The notes beneath the pieces were generated by a model that did no database searches, had not been told where the DNA came from, and saw nothing but the letters and a program-made list of their open reading frames with translations. Below, piece after piece: positions 7,529 through 10,260 of a DNA stretch of 10,260 nt. The position numbers were made by a program, and so were the translations under genes. The stretch comes from Alphaproteobacteria bacterium (GTDB lineage: Bacteria > Pseudomonadota > Alphaproteobacteria > Micropepsales > Micropepsaceae). Every line of letters starts with the position of its first letter. Within the stretch, counting starts at the first letter, position 1. Where the stretch lies: assembly GCA_015654715.1 (NCBI GenBank), contig JAATGK010000485.1, positions 1-10,260 of the forward strand, written 5' to 3'.

Positions 7529-7560
7529 GGGGCCCATATGTGCTATGGGCCCCTTTTCTT
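7529..7560 (+). terminator. Intrinsic terminator
   Basis: A perfect 10-base stem, GGGGCCCATA (7529-7538) with TATGGGCCCC (7544-7553), closes a 5-base loop and is followed by TTTTCTT. This is a classic rho-independent terminator. It separates the receptor transcript from the LacI gene, so the regulator needs its own promoter. None is clear between 7561 and 7664. Confidence 0.88.
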
Positions 7561-7664
7561 CCATTTGGAGCATCAATTCCCGGTTGTGAGCTGTTTCGGC
7601 AAGCTGCTTTTGTCCCAGCTCTGTGGCATTGTGGACAGTGCATCGAGTGACGGAACAGGAGCCG

Positions 7665-8723
7665 ATGGGAGGAAAGCACGATTCAGAGTCGGGTCCGCCG
7701 CGCCCGACTTCGTTCGATATCGCGCGCCGGGCCGGTGTTTCGCAACCGACGGTGTCGCGCGCCTTGCGCGGCGATCCCACCATCAGCCCGATCACGCGGC
7801 GGCGCGTCGCCTTCATCGCCAAGGAACTCGGCTACAAGGTCGACAAGAACGCATCGAACCTGCGCGGCCAGCACTCCCAGACCATCGCCATCCTGTTTTT
7901 CGAGGATCAACGCTTCAACGCCTCGCTGATCAATCCGTTTTTTCTCTCCATGTTGGGATCGATTGCAGGCGCTTGCGCCAAGCGCGGTTATGACCTCATC
8001 ATTTCGTGTCAGCATTTGTCGAACAACTGGCGCATCGATTACGAAGATAGCCGCCGTGCCGACGGCATCATCCTGCTCGGCTATGACGACTTTCTGACCT
8101 ACAGCGCCGAACTTGAGCGCTTGGTGGATGAGGGTACGCACTTCGTCCATTACGGTGCCGCGCTCGAACGTCACCCTGGTCTGTCGGTCGGCTGCGACGA
8201 CTACGCCGGCGGTTACGAAGCGACCAAGCACCTGATATCGCTGGGGCGCCGCAACATTGCTTTTCTCGGCTCGGCTTCCGATCATTACCCGGAGTTTTTC
8301 GGGCGCTATCGCGGTTATGTCGATGCTTTGCGCGACGCGGGCCTGCCGGCTGTGCCGGAGCTGCAGGCCGATGCGGTCAGCGCGCTGCCCGACGGCGACA
8401 AGGCGACGCGCCGGATCATCGAGAGCGGCAAGCCGTTCGATGCCATCTTTGCCGCCAGCGATCTGATCGCCATCGCCGCGCTCGGCGTCTTGCGCGACCA
8501 CGGTCTTGCCGTGCCGGGGGACGTCTCGGTGGTGGGGTTCGACGACATCCCGCCCGCCAGCATGGTCACGCCGCCGCTCACCACCATGCGCCAGGACACC
8601 CAGCTCGCGGGCGAAATCTTGGTCGACACCTTGCTCAAGCTGATGCACGGCGAAGAGGCGCAGGCGACCAGCCTTCCGTGCAAACTCGTCATCCGCCGGT
8701 CATGCGGTGGCGTCGAGAACTAG
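7665..8723 (+). CDS. LacI-family transcriptional regulator
   Basis: This 352-residue protein begins with a LacI helix-turn-helix, TSFDIARRAGVSQPTVSRAL (residues 15-34). The hinge KNASNLRG (61-68) keeps the leucine that usually intercalates at a central CG of the operator. A periplasmic-binding-protein-like sensor domain follows, with LLGYDDF, DDYAGGYEATKHLISLGRRN, FDAIFAASDLIAIAALGVL and PGDVSVVGFDDIPPASMVTPPLTT. ATG 7665 is the best-placed start by family length, although its AGGAG is only three bases away. GTG 7638 and GTG 7623 are in-frame alternatives that would add 9 or 14 residues. It lies downstream of the receptor after a terminator and probably controls both divergent units through the GTATACGTATAC sites. 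Effector could be the imported sugar or a phosphorylated product. No copy of the operator is seen upstream of its own gene. Confidence 0.92.
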   Translation: MGGKHDSESGPPRPTSFDIARRAGVSQPTVSRALRGDPTISPITRRRVAFIAKELGYKVDKNASNLRGQHSQTIAILFFEDQRFNASLINPFFLSMLGSIAGACAKRGYDLIISCQHLSNNWRIDYEDSRRADGIILLGYDDFLTYSAELERLVDEGTHFVHYGAALERHPGLSVGCDDYAGGYEATKHLISLGRRNIAFLGSASDHYPEFFGRYRGYVDALRDAGLPAVPELQADAVSALPDGDKATRRIIESGKPFDAIFAASDLIAIAALGVLRDHGLAVPGDVSVVGFDDIPPASMVTPPLTTMRQDTQLAGEILVDTLLKLMHGEEAQATSLPCKLVIRRSCGGVEN

Positions 8724-9661
8724 CCGGCCTTCCCGCGCGTGGAAAATGGGGCTGCAAATTGTGCGAACTGGGCCCGGGCGATTGCCAGCACAAGACGGGG
8801 ATTGCGTCGCAATACGCCGACCGCATTCGGAATGAAGCCGCAGCCATAGGGCACATAAACCCGCACCTTGACGCCATTTTGCTTCGCCCAGGTGAGCAGC
8901 GGCCCGGCCGGCATGCCGAGCAGCACTTCCACTTCACAGGATGTCCCGGCCGCCGTGAGCCGCGTGATGGCCTCGCGCCCGAGCGTAAAATCATGCGTTG
9001 CCACGGCGACGTGGCGTGCCCGCCCGGCCAAGTGATCGATTACGTCCAGGAAGCCGGCGCGGAGGTCGCGTTTGGGATCGGCCGGATCGGGCCATTCCCC
9101 TTTCACCACGCGCACGTTAAGGCCGCGGTCGATTGCCCAATCGGCATCGTCCAGCGTGCGCTTCAGGCGGCCCGGCAAGGTGGTGCCGAGATGGTCTGGC
9201 CCGATCTCGTGCAACATTGCCTCCAGCATGGCGTTCTGCAAATCGACGACCTCGGCGCCGTGCGAATCGAAATGCAGGCGCAGGCCGAGCGGAGCTGCGG
9301 CCGCCGCCAGTTTGCGGGCGGTGTCCGGCGAGAACCGCAAGGCCGGCGGCTTCAGCGACAGATAGTTTTCGCGTGTCGCGATCGCGCTAAGCGCGGCCAG
9401 GCTGAGGGCCTCCATCTCGGCAAGGCTTTCGCCGCCGCCATCCCAATAACTGAGCACGGTCGCGAAACCCTCGGCCGTCAACTGCGCCAGCACGCACAAT
9501 GCATCGTCGATCGTCTCGCCGCCGAGATAAGGTCGTGCGGCACGTTTGATCAACGGCATGATCGCCGCCGATGCCATTTCGCCGAGCCGCCGCTTCAAAC
9601 TCGGGGTCGCGACGTCCGGCGGTTCGGTGCTGTAGCGCTGGGTTTGATCCGCACGCGGCAT
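8720..9661 (-). CDS. Proline-dehydrogenase-fold protein with altered substrate motif
   Basis: From ATG 9661 the protein has 313 residues. Family landmarks of the PRODH FAD-binding TIM barrel are visible: GGETIDDAL (47-55), SLKPPAL (102-108), LHFDSHG (129-135), VRVVKG (183-188), VATHD (220-224), EVEVLLGMP (243-251) and RVYVPYG (267-273). Canonical enzymes oxidise proline to pyrroline-5-carboxylate. Here the last helix, where YxxRRxxE normally binds proline carboxylate, reads NAVGVLRRNP (279-288); in register the two arginines become Gly-Val and the glutamate is not glutamate. Activity on proline is therefore doubtful. The ATG overlaps the upstream acyltransferase stop as TAATG, with AGGA six bases before it; an upstream in-frame start at 9715 would overlap that gene by 55 bases and is not preferred. 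It is a stand-alone protein without the PutA P5C dehydrogenase domain. Confidence 0.82.
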   Translation of the reverse strand: MPRADQTQRYSTEPPDVATPSLKRRLGEMASAAIMPLIKRAARPYLGGETIDDALCVLAQLTAEGFATVLSYWDGGGESLAEMEALSLAALSAIATRENYLSLKPPALRFSPDTARKLAAAAAPLGLRLHFDSHGAEVVDLQNAMLEAMLHEIGPDHLGTTLPGRLKRTLDDADWAIDRGLNVRVVKGEWPDPADPKRDLRAGFLDVIDHLAGRARHVAVATHDFTLGREAITRLTAAGTSCEVEVLLGMPAGPLLTWAKQNGVKVRVYVPYGCGFIPNAVGVLRRNPRLVLAIARAQFAQFAAPFSTRGKAG

Positions 9662-10260
9662 TACGATTCCTGCTTCTGCGTGCCGCGACGCCGGAGCGCC
9701 GAAGCCAAAATCCACTTGGCTCGCAGCGCCGCGGCGAACAACCCGGGATTGTGCTGGCGCAGCAGTTTTCGCGCATAAAGTTCCAGGGCGCGCTTCGGCG
9801 ACGGGGTGCCGATGCTGCCGAGCAGGCGCCCCCGCGTCGCGTAGAACATCTTGTAGTCCGGTGCGCCGATGGAGAAATCGAATTCATGATGGCCGAGGCG
9901 GTAGCTTTCCTCCAGCATGCGAATCAGGAGCTGGTGGCCGGCGGAGAATTTTTTGAACGCCGGATCGTAAGTAAAAATCCAGCCCGACCATGCCCCTTGG
10001 TGGATAAACCCGATCCAGGTCGAGACCAGACGTCCGCCTGCCCGCAAGCTCGAACAAACCAGCCGGCCGCGTTGGCGCAAATAGTCGAAAAATTCCAGCG
10101 TATGAGGATCATCGAAGAAATCGGGAAATCCGATGTCGCGGAGTTGTTGGCCTTTCCAAACCCGCGCCAGCGCCAGAACGTCCTCACGCGTGTCGTCCAT
10201 GGTGAAGGTGAGTTCGCCGTAGCGGGACGCCAAGGCACGGCCGCGCCGCTCGCGATCGCG
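9661..10260 (-). CDS. GNAT-type acyltransferase, BcsL/CelD-like (partial, N-terminus outside window)
   Basis: The frame is open from the right edge to TAA 9661, giving 199 residues of the C-terminal part. TTG 10233 is a possible internal start, but the frame continues upstream as an Arg-rich segment (RDRERRGRA), so the gene most likely begins outside. Visible features are GRLVSTWIGFIHQGAWSGWI, the cofactor-side KFSAGHQLLIRMLEESYRLG and HEFDFSIGAPDYKMFYA. These resemble the acetyltransferase-6 (BioF2/FemAB-like) half of CelD/BcsL proteins linked to polysaccharide synthesis. It ends with a basic tail. The substrate is unknown. It is coupled by TAATG to the PRODH-like gene, which suggests a shared pathway, perhaps cell-surface glycan or amino-acid modification; that is inference. 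Confidence 0.75.
   Translation of the reverse strand, partial: RDRERRGRALASRYGELTFTMDDTREDVLALARVWKGQQLRDIGFPDFFDDPHTLEFFDYLRQRGRLVCSSLRAGGRLVSTWIGFIHQGAWSGWIFTYDPAFKKFSAGHQLLIRMLEESYRLGHHEFDFSIGAPDYKMFYATRGRLLGSIGTPSPKRALELYARKLLRQHNPGLFAAALRAKWILASALRRRGTQKQES

Noticed and set aside
7683..8648. Open frame of 321 codons antisense to the LacI gene
   Set aside because: It has the composition of a reverse-frame shadow, while the LacI frame shows helix-turn-helix and sensor motifs.
8678..9778. Plus-strand open frame of 366 codons opposite the PRODH-like gene
   Set aside because: The minus frame carries ordered PRODH motifs and a TAATG junction; the plus translation shows none.
1..10260. tRNA, rRNA, CRISPR arrays, insertion sequences, attachment sites
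   Set aside because: I looked for tRNA-like folds, regular spaced repeats, transposase motifs and terminal inverted repeats and saw none.

Overview
The window looks like an alphaproteobacterial chromosome segment. It is GC-rich, with dense ATGA and TAATG gene junctions and a TonB-dependent receptor of the Xanthomonas/Caulobacter type. The gene set resembles the maltose regions of Caulobacter-like bacteria, and Caulobacterales, Micropepsales or Sphingomonadales would all fit. The genus cannot be named from this sequence alone.

Positions 1-3576 (minus strand) hold a three-gene operon read in the order beta-phosphoglucomutase, MFS sugar transporter, GH65 glycoside phosphorylase. Both junctions are ATGA stop/start overlaps. 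The GH65 gene runs off the left edge and its C-terminal half is missing. Positions 3577-4083 form a divergent control region with two candidate promoters back to back. Each has a copy of a GTATACGTATAC-like palindrome just upstream of its -35 element. A second repeated motif, TCGTTTCG, occurs near the plus-strand promoter. Positions 4084-7455 (plus) encode a large TonB-dependent receptor, followed by a strong intrinsic terminator at 7529-7560. Positions 7665-8723 (plus) encode a LacI-family regulator.

Together these genes describe a complete route for an alpha-glucosidic sugar. The receptor brings it across the outer membrane and the MalY-like permease across the inner membrane. GH65 would then split it with phosphate to beta-glucose 1-phosphate, and beta-phosphoglucomutase would convert that to glucose 6-phosphate. 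The LacI protein probably controls both divergent units. The exact disaccharide (maltose, kojibiose, nigerose, trehalose or another) is not settled.

Positions 8720-10260 (minus) are a separate unit: a BcsL/CelD-like GNAT acyltransferase, truncated by the right edge, coupled by TAATG to a proline-dehydrogenase-fold protein. The latter keeps most family motifs but lacks the paired arginines that normally bind proline, so its substrate is open. Its stop codon overlaps the LacI stop in a shared CTAG. This pair is the least explained part of the window.
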